Positions 53,801 to 63,898 of a DNA stretch of 64,000 bases are shown piece by piece. Position 1 is the stretch's first letter. Every line of letters begins with the position of its first letter. A program made the position numbers and the translations under genes. The DNA comes from Mesostigma viride (lineage: Eukaryota > Streptophyta > Mesostigmatophyceae > Mesostigmatales > Mesostigmataceae): NCBI GenBank assembly GCA_009746045.1, contig RPFO01000104.1:7244750-7308749 (forward strand). Direction: 5' to 3'. The notes below the pieces were generated by a model that made no database searches, was not told where the DNA came from, and was given only the letters and a program-made list of their open reading frames with translations.

Positions 53801-54936
53801 TGACGCTCCTGCAACATGGTAACTGACGCAGGAGCATGACAGTTCCGCGTAAGGATTAACGTGGCATCGCCTGCTAGACATGCGCCACGCAGCCATACAG
53901 GGCAGAGGACGGGGCAAGTTTGCAGCGTACGTGCGTGGGAATGGCTAGCGACGCGGTGCCATGGCGCGCCGGTACTCTGGTGCAAGACACAAGCGGGTGA
54001 CGCTGGCGCCCGCCACCCACCAATGAGAGGGTATCTACGGTGCTAGCGTCCGCCACCCACCGCATATCCGGAGCGCGTCGGCGATGATTCGCGGCGGCTC
54101 TAGCTGTGTGGCGACCAGCTGGAAGGGGACCACCAGTGACTGTGCGGGAGACCAGCATCAACGATGGATGTGTATGTGTGTGTGTGTGAGCGCGCGCGCG
54201 CGTGGAACAAAACGCACGGTGGATAGGGATGAGCTGGCCAGGGCATGCGGTCATGCGCCCCAGCCCTGGGTGGTGGGCAGTCAATGGGCGCAGGGATGCG
54301 TGACAAGCCACACATGACAACAGACACGAGCGCAGCAAGAGAGAGCATGATGGAACAAGCGTGCCGGGCGGTACGGGGCTTGCTGGTAAGTTGGCCTGTG
54401 GGATGAGGGACTGCCGGAACGGGCAGAAGCACTAGATCAAGGAACACAGAACCAGCGACCCATCCTGGTGATCATCAATGCTTGAGGGGAGGGGGAAACC
54501 AAAATAAGATGTTGTCGGAGTGGGTGGGTAATGTACTATCTAGCCTAGGGGATGCACCTACTGGTTGACCACGCACCTTGTTTGCCAGCTCGGGAGGTAA
54601 GGTCCGGTTGGTGCCCTTAAAAACAGACGCCAGGTCCAGGCTGATGTGCGGCCCGATGCAGGTGACCTCGCTGTCGGGGTTGACGGCCATCAGGTAACAC
54701 TGAGCCGCCTTGACATCACCCGGGGAGTAAACGACGACTGGTTCCTGGGAGGTGCTGAGCGACGCGTCGGTGAAGTAAACAGCATGCGTGGTAATGCTGC
54801 GCGCCATGCGGTCCCTGTGCGGGCTATTTTTGGCCACCATGCCTAGCGAGCCAAGGAGCCCTCGTGTGCAGGGCATGGGCAGCCGGGCCCCGTGGAATCG
54901 GCTGTGTGATACGGGCAGGGCGCGAGGGGCAGCCAT
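48936..54936 (-). CDS. Unrecognised multi-exon gene, probable organelle-targeted protein
   Basis: I do not recognise this protein. Well-supported minus-strand exons are 54936-54577, 51905-51807, 51121-51064, 49634-49557 and 49105-48936 (stop TAA); the last four join in frame with GT-AG borders. Likely intermediate exons are 53976-53931 and 53180-53080, plus one near 52262-52215 whose phase I could not settle. The first exon begins MAAPRALPVSHSRFHGARLP and stays free of acidic residues for about 40 residues, as in mitochondrial or plastid targeting peptides. Later readable parts include AVNPDSEVTCIGPHISLDLA, GGYLRGASLRREYGDT, GFVVDGKAENYSGIS, NEYADQSMYFNCTADS, RWPSVQFIGEDIIMEW and GHRGGIYRKLESTTVRR. 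The C-terminal half might be an NTF2/SnoaL-like alpha+beta domain, but that is a weak guess. One intron holds the C-rich tract, another the 88-bp repeat that multiplies a donor site. Confidence 0.65.
50176..50997. repeat. C-rich tract, about 820 bp (C6-12 runs split by T)
   Basis: Almost only C with single T interruptions and a few CG or CA dinucleotides; on the minus strand it is G-runs split by A. It lies in the intron between exons 51121-51064 and 49634-49557 of the unrecognised gene. The Pro-rich and Gly-rich frames across it are artefacts. Confidence 0.98.
52545..53100. repeat. 88-bp minisatellite, about seven copies, covering a donor site
   Basis: The word GTGAGCGCGCG begins at about 52566, 52654, 52741, 52829, 52917, 53005 and 53093. 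On the minus strand each unit contains GCAGGAGAACATG or GTAGGAGAACATG followed by GTGGGG, the same junction as the end of the predicted exon 53180-53080 of the unrecognised gene. Confidence 0.92.
53183..53400. repeat. G-rich sequence with 68-bp duplication
   Basis: A poly-G run at 53183-53198 forms the pyrimidine tract of a minus-strand acceptor. It is followed by two near-identical copies of a purine-rich segment (AACAAACAGACAAGGGGAGA type). Confidence 0.7.
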
Positions 54937-55071
54937 GCATGCGGGCGGGGAGAGGTGGCGGGTTTTCCTGGCGTCAGAGCAGGCCCGTTGGGGGATGCCG
55001 GACGATGCCTGGACAAGGGTGGCACGGTGCGGGGTAACATTGATGTGGTTTGGGATCGCATCGGGATGCAA

Positions 55072-56383
55072 GCGGCGTGACGAGCAAGAGGGTTAGTCCA
55101 TGGCAAACAGAAGCGCGGGGAAACATGCAGGGACAGGAAGTGCCAGGAAAGGGATGTTTTAAACAACAAGCACTGCGTGCTATACACAACTGTGCGTCTT
55201 TCCAACTCAGTGCACACCGGAGCTTGGGCTACATCCAGTGGATGAAAGCCTGCCCAGCTGAGCTCGAAACACTACGCAAAAAATTTTAGAAACTGGACTT
55301 CAGCCCGGCTGCCCAGACGAGAATATTGGCGAATTGGAACTCTCAAGGTCCTGGCAGGTGCCTATGCTGAGTTGGCAGAGAAAGGGTCCCACCGATGAAT
55401 AAGAATTCAATGCTACTGACCGGTGGAAGGGACAAGAAGAAGGCAGTTGGGCGTGAGGGCCGGGAAGGCGCGGGGAGGGACTTTCAGGTAAGTGAGGACG
55501 GTAGCGACGAGTACAAGGGGCATTCGTCTAATTTTACCTGAATGTATCCCGGATGATCAAGCGACCCGGAGCTGACAAAGAAAGCTCGCTACAAAAAAAT
55601 ACCGACTACCTGTTGAAGGACTGCATATACGCGTGTCGGGACTTGCCTTCAGCGCCGAATGCGAAGACGCCATATGCGGGGACAGCTCGATAGTCGCCAT
55701 CGCCGGGCTCAGCACAGGAGCTTTAGAAATAGCGGCCTGAGTTGGACATTTTCAGCACGTAAAAATCAAATAATGCAACGACTTCGTTATTTCCCATCTC
55801 TATATTGAATGTTGAAACTGACATTTTGAATACCACAATTATAAGACTATGAAATCCTGGTGCATAAATCGGACGTCACTGAGTAAAATACCAGGAGAAT
55901 ATTAGGATAATTTACCTTCATGATTGCCGACGAGGAAACTTCTGCGATGATCCAAAATCCTTCGGTACACGGGCAGAAATGCAGCAGACTGCCGAGAGCG
56001 AAATTCCAGTCACTCGCCCCCCGGAAGCAACGAAAAGGAATGCACGCCGTGGGGATTTCCCGGGATTTTGTCGTTGCTCCCGCCAGTCTCATATCGATCC
56101 CGTTACGGAATACTGACGCACGCGAGATCTTTCGCGGAGTGCTGGCTGCTGGCGCGTTGGCAACTTGGAATGCCTCATCTTGTTCAGTCTGATTATGGTT
56201 GCCTAAAGGTTGCGCGGTACGGTAGATTTCCGTCTTCCGATGTTCCGAATATCCAAGTAGCTTTCATGGAAGGACGGTAACTCAATTCATAACTGAATTC
56301 AAATTTTCAAACGGGCCGCGCGTTCATCATGCAGGGTAATACATAAGATACATAAGGACTGTGAGATACAAAAACCCTAGAAA
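55072..56383. other. Spacer upstream of the unrecognised gene
   Basis: Likely includes the promoter of the minus-strand gene starting at 54936. No gene is seen on either strand up to the left end of the Mutator-like element. Confidence 0.5.
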
Positions 56384-56598
56384 GGGTTTTTGGAAATCGC
56401 ACCCGGTGCTGGGCGCACCCGATGACAGATGACAATGACGAGAGGCTACGGTACGCGTCGATAAATACGGGTAACGCTTGTGAAAGGAACGGTGTGGGCT
56501 GATAAATACGGGTAACGCTTGCAGACGCGGCGGCATGAGCCGGAAACATTGTGATCAGGGACGAAACGAACGGAAAGCGCAGCCTACTGGCTCATACT
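56384..56598 (+). repeat. Left terminal inverted repeat of the Mutator-like element
   Basis: Inverted relative of 62140-62354, containing the doubled word GATAAATACGGGTAACGCTTG. The inner boundary is after CTCATACT. Confidence 0.88.
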
Positions 56599-56730
56599 CG
56601 TGGGTCAAGATGGCGGCCTATGGGCCATACCATGCCAAGGCGGCCGCGTAAAGTGTTTATGAACGGTGATTTTGAACGTGGCGTAAGAAAGAACCTGGCC
56701 ACCACGCCGTTGTACAAGGCGGGAAAATAA

Positions 56731-57444
56731 TCAAAGGAACGTTTGGTTACGACCGGGGAGGACGGCCATGTTTTGGAGTGCACATGCCAATTTCCAACCT
56801 TTGTAGGCCTCCCATGCCGCCATTGTTTAGCCGTTGAGGTGCATCTTCATCAGTGCAAGCAGGTGCCGATGCAATTGGTGTGCGATAGGTGGAAGCAACC
56901 CAAGCCGGACACTATTGAGAGCCAGCTACAATTCCAACAGATGGTAACTGTACACCCTGAGAACAGCCGTGATGATGATGTCAACGTGGATGTCGCTCAA
57001 GGCACGGAGCCTACGTATACTGACATTCTCGCTCACATGAAGGCATGGGCTTCTTTGGCGCATGAGGGTCGTTGTGGCTCGGATTTTCTCAGGCATTGTA
57101 AGTCATACTGGCAGCAGAAGAGACTGCCATCAAGTCAGGTGAGTCAGCCGGGAGGGGATGGAAGTGCTGCTCGCTTGGTAGAAAACCCTTTAGGTCCTCC
57201 ACCCCGTGGTCGGGGAAAACAACCACGTAAACAAAGAGCACACCATCCCAACGAGCCACCCACGTCAAAACGCAAGGTCTCTGCAACTCTTGGTGGAAGC
57301 GTTGTCGGTGAGGCTACGGGTACTCCGAAGCGGGCCCGGGCCCGGGGCGGGTTCGTTGCTTCTCTTGGTCACGGCAACTGCCCTAGCAATGCCGCGTCTG
57401 CTCCAAGTGTTGGCAGTGCTTCTTCGCAACCCCAACTCCCATGA
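56731..57444 (+). pseudogene. Mutator/FAR1-like transposase C-terminal fragment with SWIM zinc finger
   Basis: The frame opens after a stop at 56728-56730, so the N-terminal and DDE catalytic parts are missing. Near the start it carries a SWIM-type finger, C-T-C ... G-L-P-C-R-H-C (CxCx(n)CxH), typical of MULE and FAR1/FHY3 proteins. A hydrophilic stretch and a basic, Pro/Arg/Lys-rich tail follow (RGRGKQPRKQRAHH), probably a nuclear signal. It ends at TGA 57442-57444, which overlaps the ATG of a small downstream frame. It lies 130 bp inside the left inverted repeat. Confidence 0.75.
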
Positions 57445-57626
57445 GCGAATATGAAACTGCAACCTCAATGCACCTTCACGAGGTCAATGCCCTCATGGAT
57501 CATTTGGAGGTATTTGCTGGCAATGTTGCTAGCATGGCAGCGCTTGCTATGTGCATTAGGGAAGGTGCAACTTCTATGCACCACAGGCTGCCTACATCCT
57601 TTGCGGCACATCCATCTTCACGTTAA
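57441..57626 (+). CDS. Small ORF overlapping the transposase stop (ATGA)
   Basis: 61 residues starting at the ATG that overlaps the transposase stop by four bases. The sequence is helical in character (HEVNALMDHLEVFAGNVASM). It may be the out-of-frame end of the transposase after a frameshift, or a separate short product. No family is recognised. Confidence 0.35.
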   Translation: MSEYETATSMHLHEVNALMDHLEVFAGNVASMAALAMCIREGATSMHHRLPTSFAAHPSSR

Positions 57627-59430
57627 CAATCCTAAGCGGGACAACATGTGTATCCTGGCTACATTTCATCTGTGTTTGTTGTAAGTTGGTGCGTTTCCTC
57701 GGCCATAAAACTTCGTATCAACATTGAACATCTTCTTGCCGTAGTGTAATGTGAGTATCTCAAACATATGTGCCGGGCCATTGTCTTGCTCCCGAACATT
57801 TTGCGGTGTTTGGCTTTAAGCACTATAATGGAATGTTGGAGTTGTGGTGTCCATTGTAGTGCTTGTTGGCTGCCTCCATGATCGTGAGATGTGGCCTTGA
57901 ATCTCATGTGTGTATTTTCTTTCAACGATGGACTTGAGTTCTTGGTTTCTTTGCGTTACTTATACATGTGGCGCCAACTCCTCCCAAATGTACAAGGCCA
58001 CCCCCAGACATGCAACCATGCCCTAGTCTCCACACTTGCAGGTGCGGCGCATGGTGGACGGACCTACGTGGCGCTGCATGCGACATATCTTCTTGCTGCT
58101 GCGGCCCGGCTACTATTGCTACACTTATCATCAAGGATGTGGCATATCAGTGGTGCCATCATCATAATTCTTGGCAACGTTTGAAGCTCAATCAGCCATC
58201 ATGGTGTGGACAGTAGGTCTAGTGGCCCTTGCTTGCGATGGAGCCGTGGTGCCATCACTTCCCCCGGTGGACATCTGTGCTTCCCATCAGTTCCAACGTT
58301 CACTACATGTGTTGAGCCGCTCATATTGACGGTGGTTCAACCATGGTTGAAGCTAGCCTGAAGTGGCTGGTTTGGCATGTGCCGATTTAGTGGCTAGACG
58401 AGTAGTGGGCTCTCAACCCACTCGGGTGCAAAAAGCGAATCTTCATTGGTAGTTTGACATGTCCGGCTTTGTTGGTGAAAGCTCGTGTAGGCTGTCCAAC
58501 TGAGTGGTGGTTTCAATGGCCGCCGCCGCCTCCTCCGGGCCGCCGCTGCCGCCGCCGCCTCCGGGCCGCCGCCGCCGCCTCCTCCTTCGGGCCGCCGCTG
58601 CCCCCTCCTCCGGGCCGCCGCTGCCGCCGCCGCCTCCTTTGGGCCGCCACCGCCTTAGCCGGGCCGCCGCCGCCGCTGGCGTTGGGTAGTGCCATGCATT
58701 GTGGTACCAACCCAAGGTTGCTGTGGGAGTTCCCTTAAACCCTGAGTGCCCCCCCTCAGGATAACATTACTGGATGTTCCCTAGCAACCGCCACCATTAG
58801 GGAGGACAGTCAATACTTGCTGACCCACATTTGCTTGACATGTCAATATGTAACAACCAAATCTGACTTGTTGTTACATCCTGAGTTTTGTAATAGTTTG
58901 GGATTTTATTTGAGGCCTTTTGGATGAGTATTGAGCTAGTTATGAGGTTTCCCACGTGCAGAGATATTTCGAGACCTGGACTTTGTCAACTGACTTGTTT
59001 AGACCCTCATTGGTCGTGGCCTGATCCACGTGGGGTTATTAGTTGGTCGGTTCTGCCAAGTCTTGCCTAGATATTTTAGGACTCCAATGCTTATCAAGAT
59101 TCGGTGATTCCACGTCTGGATTATGCCAGGCTGGTTTGTGTGCTCTTGTGTTACGTGTCTAGTTAGAGGGACGAAAGAATCTTACCTTGTGATGCTGTAA
59201 CCTGATTGGTCCATTTCAGGCTAACGGTGGAGCATGCTCGACATGCACGTTGAGATTAGGACGTATGGGTTGCCATTGCTGGAACGTTTGTTGTGATCTA
59301 ATCTAACATGGTATAATGTTAGTTCGCATAATTCATCCATCCTCAAAGCCTCTTGCTCGTTGACTACTTTCAGTTCCACAGAAGTAGTCAAGGATATTAC
59401 TTGTCTAACTTACTGAGATAACTAGACACA
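57627..59430. other. Mutator-like element interior, no gene resolved
   Basis: No transposase core is found. A GCC/CCG-rich stretch at 58518-58680 is a low-complexity microsatellite. Confidence 0.45.
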
Positions 59431-59448
59431 ATTATCAAGGAGACAATT

Positions 59449-59523
59449 ATATTTCTTGATCAACGCATCTCTCGATCTCTGGCCTGCGCTGGTTGTCTCC
59501 TTGATATTTCTTGATCAACGCAT
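59449..59523 (+). mobile_element. Micro-insertion of a Penelope-like 3' end with 20-bp target duplication
   Basis: A 20-bp sequence (ATATTTCTTGATCAACGCAT) occurs at 59449-59468 and 59504-59523. The 35 bp between them are the last bases of the Penelope-like element (CTGGCCTGCGCTGGTTGTCT within them). Just upstream, at 59433-59446, the target carries TATCAAGGAGACAA, the reverse complement of the element terminus. Confidence 0.8.
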
Positions 59524-59659
59524 TGCGGTCCAATGTGGTGTGATCAATTGTTTCTTAAGCCGCGGTATGATTGTGTGCACGAGTTTAATTCGTCAACCCC
59601 GATGGATTCGATTGACTAGATTAAGTGAGACAACTATGCATGCCTGAGATTAAATTAAA

Positions 59660-60358
59660 TTATAACATGCCTCCGTGGGGAGGTCATGTAGCACATATTT
59701 CATGATGGATGGGGTGGAGGAAGCCGCGTGATCGAACTATCCTAACTCTATCTAGAAAATCCTAACTGCACTACTCATCAAAACGCCTCCTCCGCTTGGG
59801 GGGAGGTGGCTTGCCCACAGGGTCGGGCGTGTGTGCCTTGACAATCTTCTTCCACCGCGTCTTGTCCTGCATGGCAGTCCAAAGACGGGAGAGAGAGTGG
59901 ATGCGGTGCTCAAACTGGGCTGGGACCACGAGGTCGTCCAGCAGCATCTGAACGTAGTTGGTGACAGGTTTCCCTACCCTTTTGGGAATGTCCTTGGGGC
60001 CAGGCCAGGTCAGAATGTGCCGCCCTGGCTGTCCAAGCCGCTGGGGGCCGGCCAGACCAAGGGTGGTGTCGACCTGGCTGGTGCGTGCAAGGTGTCCTAC
60101 AAATGCTATCCTACGCTGTCTAATCTCGTCCGAAACACGAGGCATGCCATGATACAGAGACTCTGATGACGGACGCTCGGAAAAACCTACATTAAGGACC
60201 TGCCGGAGCATCCTGTAAACTGTGCCGTCGAGCCGAGCTGCCAGCTTGGGGGGGAGGGTCCACGCCTCGGCGCCATACGTGAGCACCGTGAGGACGAGGA
60301 CCTTGAAGAGCATGCGCTTGCAGTGCCCGTTAAGGCCCTTCGAGCGCCAGTAGGGCAT
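59660..60358 (-). pseudogene. LINE reverse-transcriptase C-terminal fragment with 3' UTR
   Basis: A 195-codon minus-strand frame (60358-59771) reads KRMLFKVLVLTVLTYGAEAW, LDGTVYRMLRQVLNVGFS, MPRVSDEIRQRRIAFVGHLA, and ends KPPPPKRRRRFDE with a stop. It is the same subfamily as 47480-48020 but with an intact frame. The 3' UTR at 59660-59770 has the CTCCGTGGGGAGG and GTAGCACAT blocks seen near 46830. Upstream parts of the protein are missing. Confidence 0.75.
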
Positions 60359-60439
60359 GCCTGAGATGGATTAATTAATTTACTAATTAAAATCGTGCTA
60401 GCTCCCGTTTGGGAGCTAGTCATGGAGCATTAATCGCGA

Positions 60440-60846
60440 CGGATGGATGGATGGATGGATGGATGGATGGATGGATGGATGGATGGATGGATGGATGGAT
60501 GGATGGATGGATGGATGGATGGATGGATGGATGGATGGATGGATGGGTGGGTGGGTGGGTGGGTGGGTGGGTGGGTGGGTGGGTGGGTGGGTGGGTGGGT
60601 GGGTGGTGGGTGGGTGGGTGGGTGGGTGGGTGGGTGGGTGGGTGGTGGGTGGGTGGGTGGGTGGGTGGGTGGGTGGGTGGGTGGGTGGGTGGGTGGGTGG
60701 TGGGTGGGTGGGTGGGTGGGTGGGTGGGTGGGTGGGTGGGTGGGTGGGTGGGTGGGTGGGTGGGTGGGTGGGTGGGTGGGTGGGTGGGTGGGTGGGTGGT
60801 GGGTGGGTGGGTGGATGGATGGATGGATGGATGGATGGATGGATGG
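60440..60846 (+). repeat. Compound (GGAT)n-(GGGT)n-(GGAT)n array
   Basis: About 26 GGAT units (60440-60545), then about 65 GGGT units with four GGT slips (60546-60811), then about eight GGAT units (60812-60846). It sits beside a 75-bp block also found at 46367-46445. Confidence 0.97.
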
Positions 60847-61119
60847 GTGCACACAATCCAACCCGTCTATTCTATCTAGTAACAAACAATCCTACTAGTC
60901 TATCTTATCTAGCTAGAGTGTGCCAGACCCTAGGAGTCTTGCCTAGATATATACTCACTAGTAGATATGCTCTAGTTGTCTCACATCATTGTCTCACTTC
61001 ATAATTAATATGTGTGAATGCACGTAGTTTCACAATAATGACCAACTAGTGGCCGGGAGTACCTGTTCACGTGCCCCATTGAGGGCTTATATATATCGTC
61101 GGGGCAAGAAGCAACCATT

Positions 61120-61156
61120 TATCAAGGAGACAATGCAACAACCAGCGCAGGCCAGA
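61120..61156 (-). mobile_element. Penelope-like element 3' end, orphan copy
   Basis: The minus strand matches the element terminus (CTGGCCTGCGCTGGTTG ... TTGTCTCCTTGATA) with a short insertion in the middle. Confidence 0.65.
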
Positions 61157-62139
61157 TAATTTATACCAAGTCCTCAATTTGCATGATTTTTCAATTGCTC
61201 CTTATCCAATTACAATTTACAACACATACGCATGAATCCTAGAGCTTTGTGTGCTACAACGCAGACAGTTCTGGCGCTCCAGGTCGTCATCTTGCCGACA
61301 CCGGGCCACTGCGGTTGTCACCCGGCACCCCTCACCCCACCCCACTGCACAGCAAAAACCTGCTTCCTAGAATTGGCCTGCAGCCGAGAAGGGCGCCAAT
61401 GCCGTGTAGAAACTCATGATGTGAACGGCATGTGGTCAGTGGTCACAAGCGCCAAGGACACCTAGTGGCCTTTACCTGCCCCAAACCACAACATCCCAAG
61501 CATGCCTTTATCTGCGGAGCAGCTGATCCTGAAGTGGCAACCCCGCCCTTACGACACATAACACCGACCATGCCACCATGGGACCTGCGTCCTGCAATAA
61601 AATATTTGCCTAAATATCGTCGTCTTGTGCCCGCACGTCCATGGAGGTTGAAATTACTTATTAACATGCGAATATAATCAATGAGGCATGAAAATTGTTG
61701 CGTACAACCCGCCGGATTCCCTCCACAGCACAGCCGAAGGAACCAATCTAACAGCCCTGTTTTCTTGACTAGTTTGTCCTACCAGCTAGCACCGCAACGC
61801 AATACTAATTCGGCCGTTGATCGACATTTCCCCAGCGTACTTGACTGGAACAGATGCCGCTAAATTCTTTCGGTCCGTCAATTCTTTTGGTGTGGAGTTG
61901 AATTTATTCTACTAGGCCAAAGTCCCCCCGCGGCTCGCGCCCTGGCCATGGTGAAATTGGTGATGGACTTAGAAGTTTTCTGCCTTCCATCCTGCGGCGA
62001 GGCTCCGCTTGGCAGTTGACGCGCCAGCATTTTCTTCTGTCATTTGTACTTACGCACCATAAGCTTACGCGCCGGGGCGCGTGCGATCGATACAGTAGAC
62101 TTAGCAGTTCGCACAGGCATGTGCGTCGGCGCCCTCCGT
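61157..62139. other. Mutator-like element interior near the right repeat
   Basis: No coding sequence supported on either strand. Confidence 0.4.
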
Positions 62140-62354
62140 AGTATGAGCCAGTAGGCTGCGCTTTTCGTTCGTTTCGTCCCTGATCACAATGTTTCCGGCT
62201 CATGCCGCCGCGTCTGCAAGCGTTACCCGTATTTATCGGCCCAGACCGTTCCTTTCGCAAGCGTTACCCGTATTTATCGACGCGTACCGTAGCCTCTCGT
62301 CATTGTCATCTGTCATCGGGTGCGCCCAGCACCGGGTGCGATTTCCAAAAACCC
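62140..62354 (-). repeat. Right terminal inverted repeat of the Mutator-like element
   Basis: Reverse complement of 56384-56598 with a few substitutions. Confidence 0.88.
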
Positions 62355-62890
62355 GTTAGAAAAACCTGTAAAAACTAATAATAAGAACTGAGAGAAGCTC
62401 AAGTGCAACAAATTGAAAGCGATTCAGCAATCAGCATGCCTAAACAGCCACTTATTAGTCCCGACATACAGATAGCAGACAAGTGGCAGGTGATAAGCGG
62501 ATGTTAAAAAACGTTGCTCTCTGGCCATAGGAACGGTGCGCGGTGGCCCGATAACTCGGTATAGCAAAACTCGCATCTCAAACTGATGAATGGAAATGCA
62601 AACGTTCACGTGAAATCACGCCCGCTGTCCTCTGCCTGAGGCAACCTTCAGCTCTCAATTGAGGGACCACGTCGTGACGTGATCCGGTATGATTTGAATT
62701 CAACATGTAAGCCGCACACCCAAAGAATTTCTCCCCGGTGCATAATATAAACCTTTCTCGCTGACTGATGCCTAAGCTACCCACATGGGTGGAGCTATTT
62801 CCTGCGGTCAGCCAAAGTACTCTAATTGGCAGCATTTGCTTCCAAAATGCAGCGTTAGCGCGTTAGCGTCTTCCACGTAACCTGGTCATC
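62355..62890. other. Spacer, no gene resolved
   Basis: No supported coding sequence; possible promoter of the ORF starting at 62891. Confidence 0.4.
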
Positions 62891-63526
62891 ATGGAGATCT
62901 TTGAACGTGGGAAAACGTTGTTGCAAATGGGAAAACTGGCCCTTTCGAGGTCCTTCGACGAAGGGGCGTTGGCTGTCACGCCAACTCTCCGAGATGGGGT
63001 CGATCGGGAATCAATACCTTCCAACGACAACTTGAAGAAAAACAGCCAGGGTTTGAGCTGGGTGCAACTGGGAAAACTTGCAATCACCCGCTCATTCAGC
63101 AGGTCCTCACTCGAGTCACCGCCTGCCCATCGAGAGGCGCATTCGCAGGCAGCCTGTCGGGATACCACGCCGACCTATCGCGATGCACATTTGCAGCTGG
63201 AAGGTTGCGACGCGCGGCCTACCCGTGCGAAGGAGATAAATGAAGAGCATCCCCCCCGCAGAACAGCGAGGAACTTATCGGAATTCCAGTTAGCGGAAAG
63301 GTGGGCGAGGCTCTCACGCCGACTTCTTCGCCGGCAAAACTCGTCCAAAGCTCTAGCATTGTGGCACGACGAACGCATGAGCTTCGCGACGGCTCTGGTC
63401 GGGGACGGTGAGATCATGGACGCCCTGTTCTCGTTGCGGGATTCTGGCGTGGATAACCGTCAGCTGCGCGCGGGCGAAGGGTTAAACGGCCTCCGGGCGG
63501 CTCTGAAGGACCTTGTACATAAGACG
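62891..63526 (+). CDS. Hypothetical protein, probable first exon
   Basis: I do not recognise this protein. A 212-codon frame runs to a good donor (GACG|GTAAGC at 63526/63527); unspliced it would end at 63571. It is rich in Arg, Ser and Leu and has an internal near-repeat: LLQMGKLALSRSFDEGAL at residues 10-27 and WVQLGKLAITRSFSRSSL about 40 residues later. The C-terminal part (LAERWARLSRRLLRRQN, then MDALFSLRDSGVDNRQ) looks helical. A further open frame at 63590-63898 (IPYGTWVAPLLTAANTICDW) may be the next exon, joined through an acceptor near 63613. Retroelement origin is possible but unsupported. Confidence 0.4.
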
Positions 63527-63589
63527 GTAAGCTGCCAGTACAAAAGGAAATCCTGTCGAGCTTGTGGATAAATTATTTGTCCGATACAT

Positions 63590-63898
63590 GTGTGGAAGCT
63601 TGAATATCACAGCTGTCCTTATTCTGTCCCTCCCATTCCCTATGGAACGTGGGTGGCCCCCCTGTTGACGGCTGCCAACACCATTTGTGACTGGATTGGC
63701 GAGTCATCGTTTGAACACATGGCAGACTTGTTCGACAAACACTCCTCGTTTCACACTACTCACGGCAGAGTGGTAGACAACCTCTCCTTTCACAGCATTT
63801 CATGTGATGATTGGACGTTGACTGACATCCACGTTCTCAAGCAAGATGCAAAGGCTTTGACGACTGATGCCCCCAACACCATATACATGGCCAATTAA
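63590..63898 (+). CDS. Hypothetical ORF, possible second exon
   Basis: 102 codons ending in TAA. A CACAG acceptor near 63613 would open it as an exon after 63526. No domain recognised; it contains ANTICDWIGESSFEHM and ends NTIYMAN. The link to the upstream frame is inferred only from spacing and splice-like signals. Confidence 0.3.
   Translation: MWKLEYHSCPYSVPPIPYGTWVAPLLTAANTICDWIGESSFEHMADLFDKHSSFHTTHGRVVDNLSFHSISCDDWTLTDIHVLKQDAKALTTDAPNTIYMAN

Larger units (their letters stand above)
56384..62354. mobile_element. Mutator-like DNA transposon with 215-bp terminal inverted repeats
   Basis: The terminal inverted repeats at 56384-56598 and 62140-62354 are both 215 bp and near identical with a handful of mismatches; each starts GGGTTTTTGGAAATCGCACC. 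Long inverted repeats together with a SWIM-finger transposase fragment next to the left one identify a Mutator-like element of 5971 bp. Its interior also contains a LINE fragment, a satellite array and tiny Penelope-like 3' ends, so it is an old or heavily invaded copy. A clean 9-bp target duplication is not visible. Confidence 0.8.

Noticed and set aside
56375-62363. 9-bp target duplication of the Mutator-like element
   Set aside because: The flanks CCCTAGAAA and GTTAGAAAA share only a shifted TAGAAA and do not form a clean duplication.
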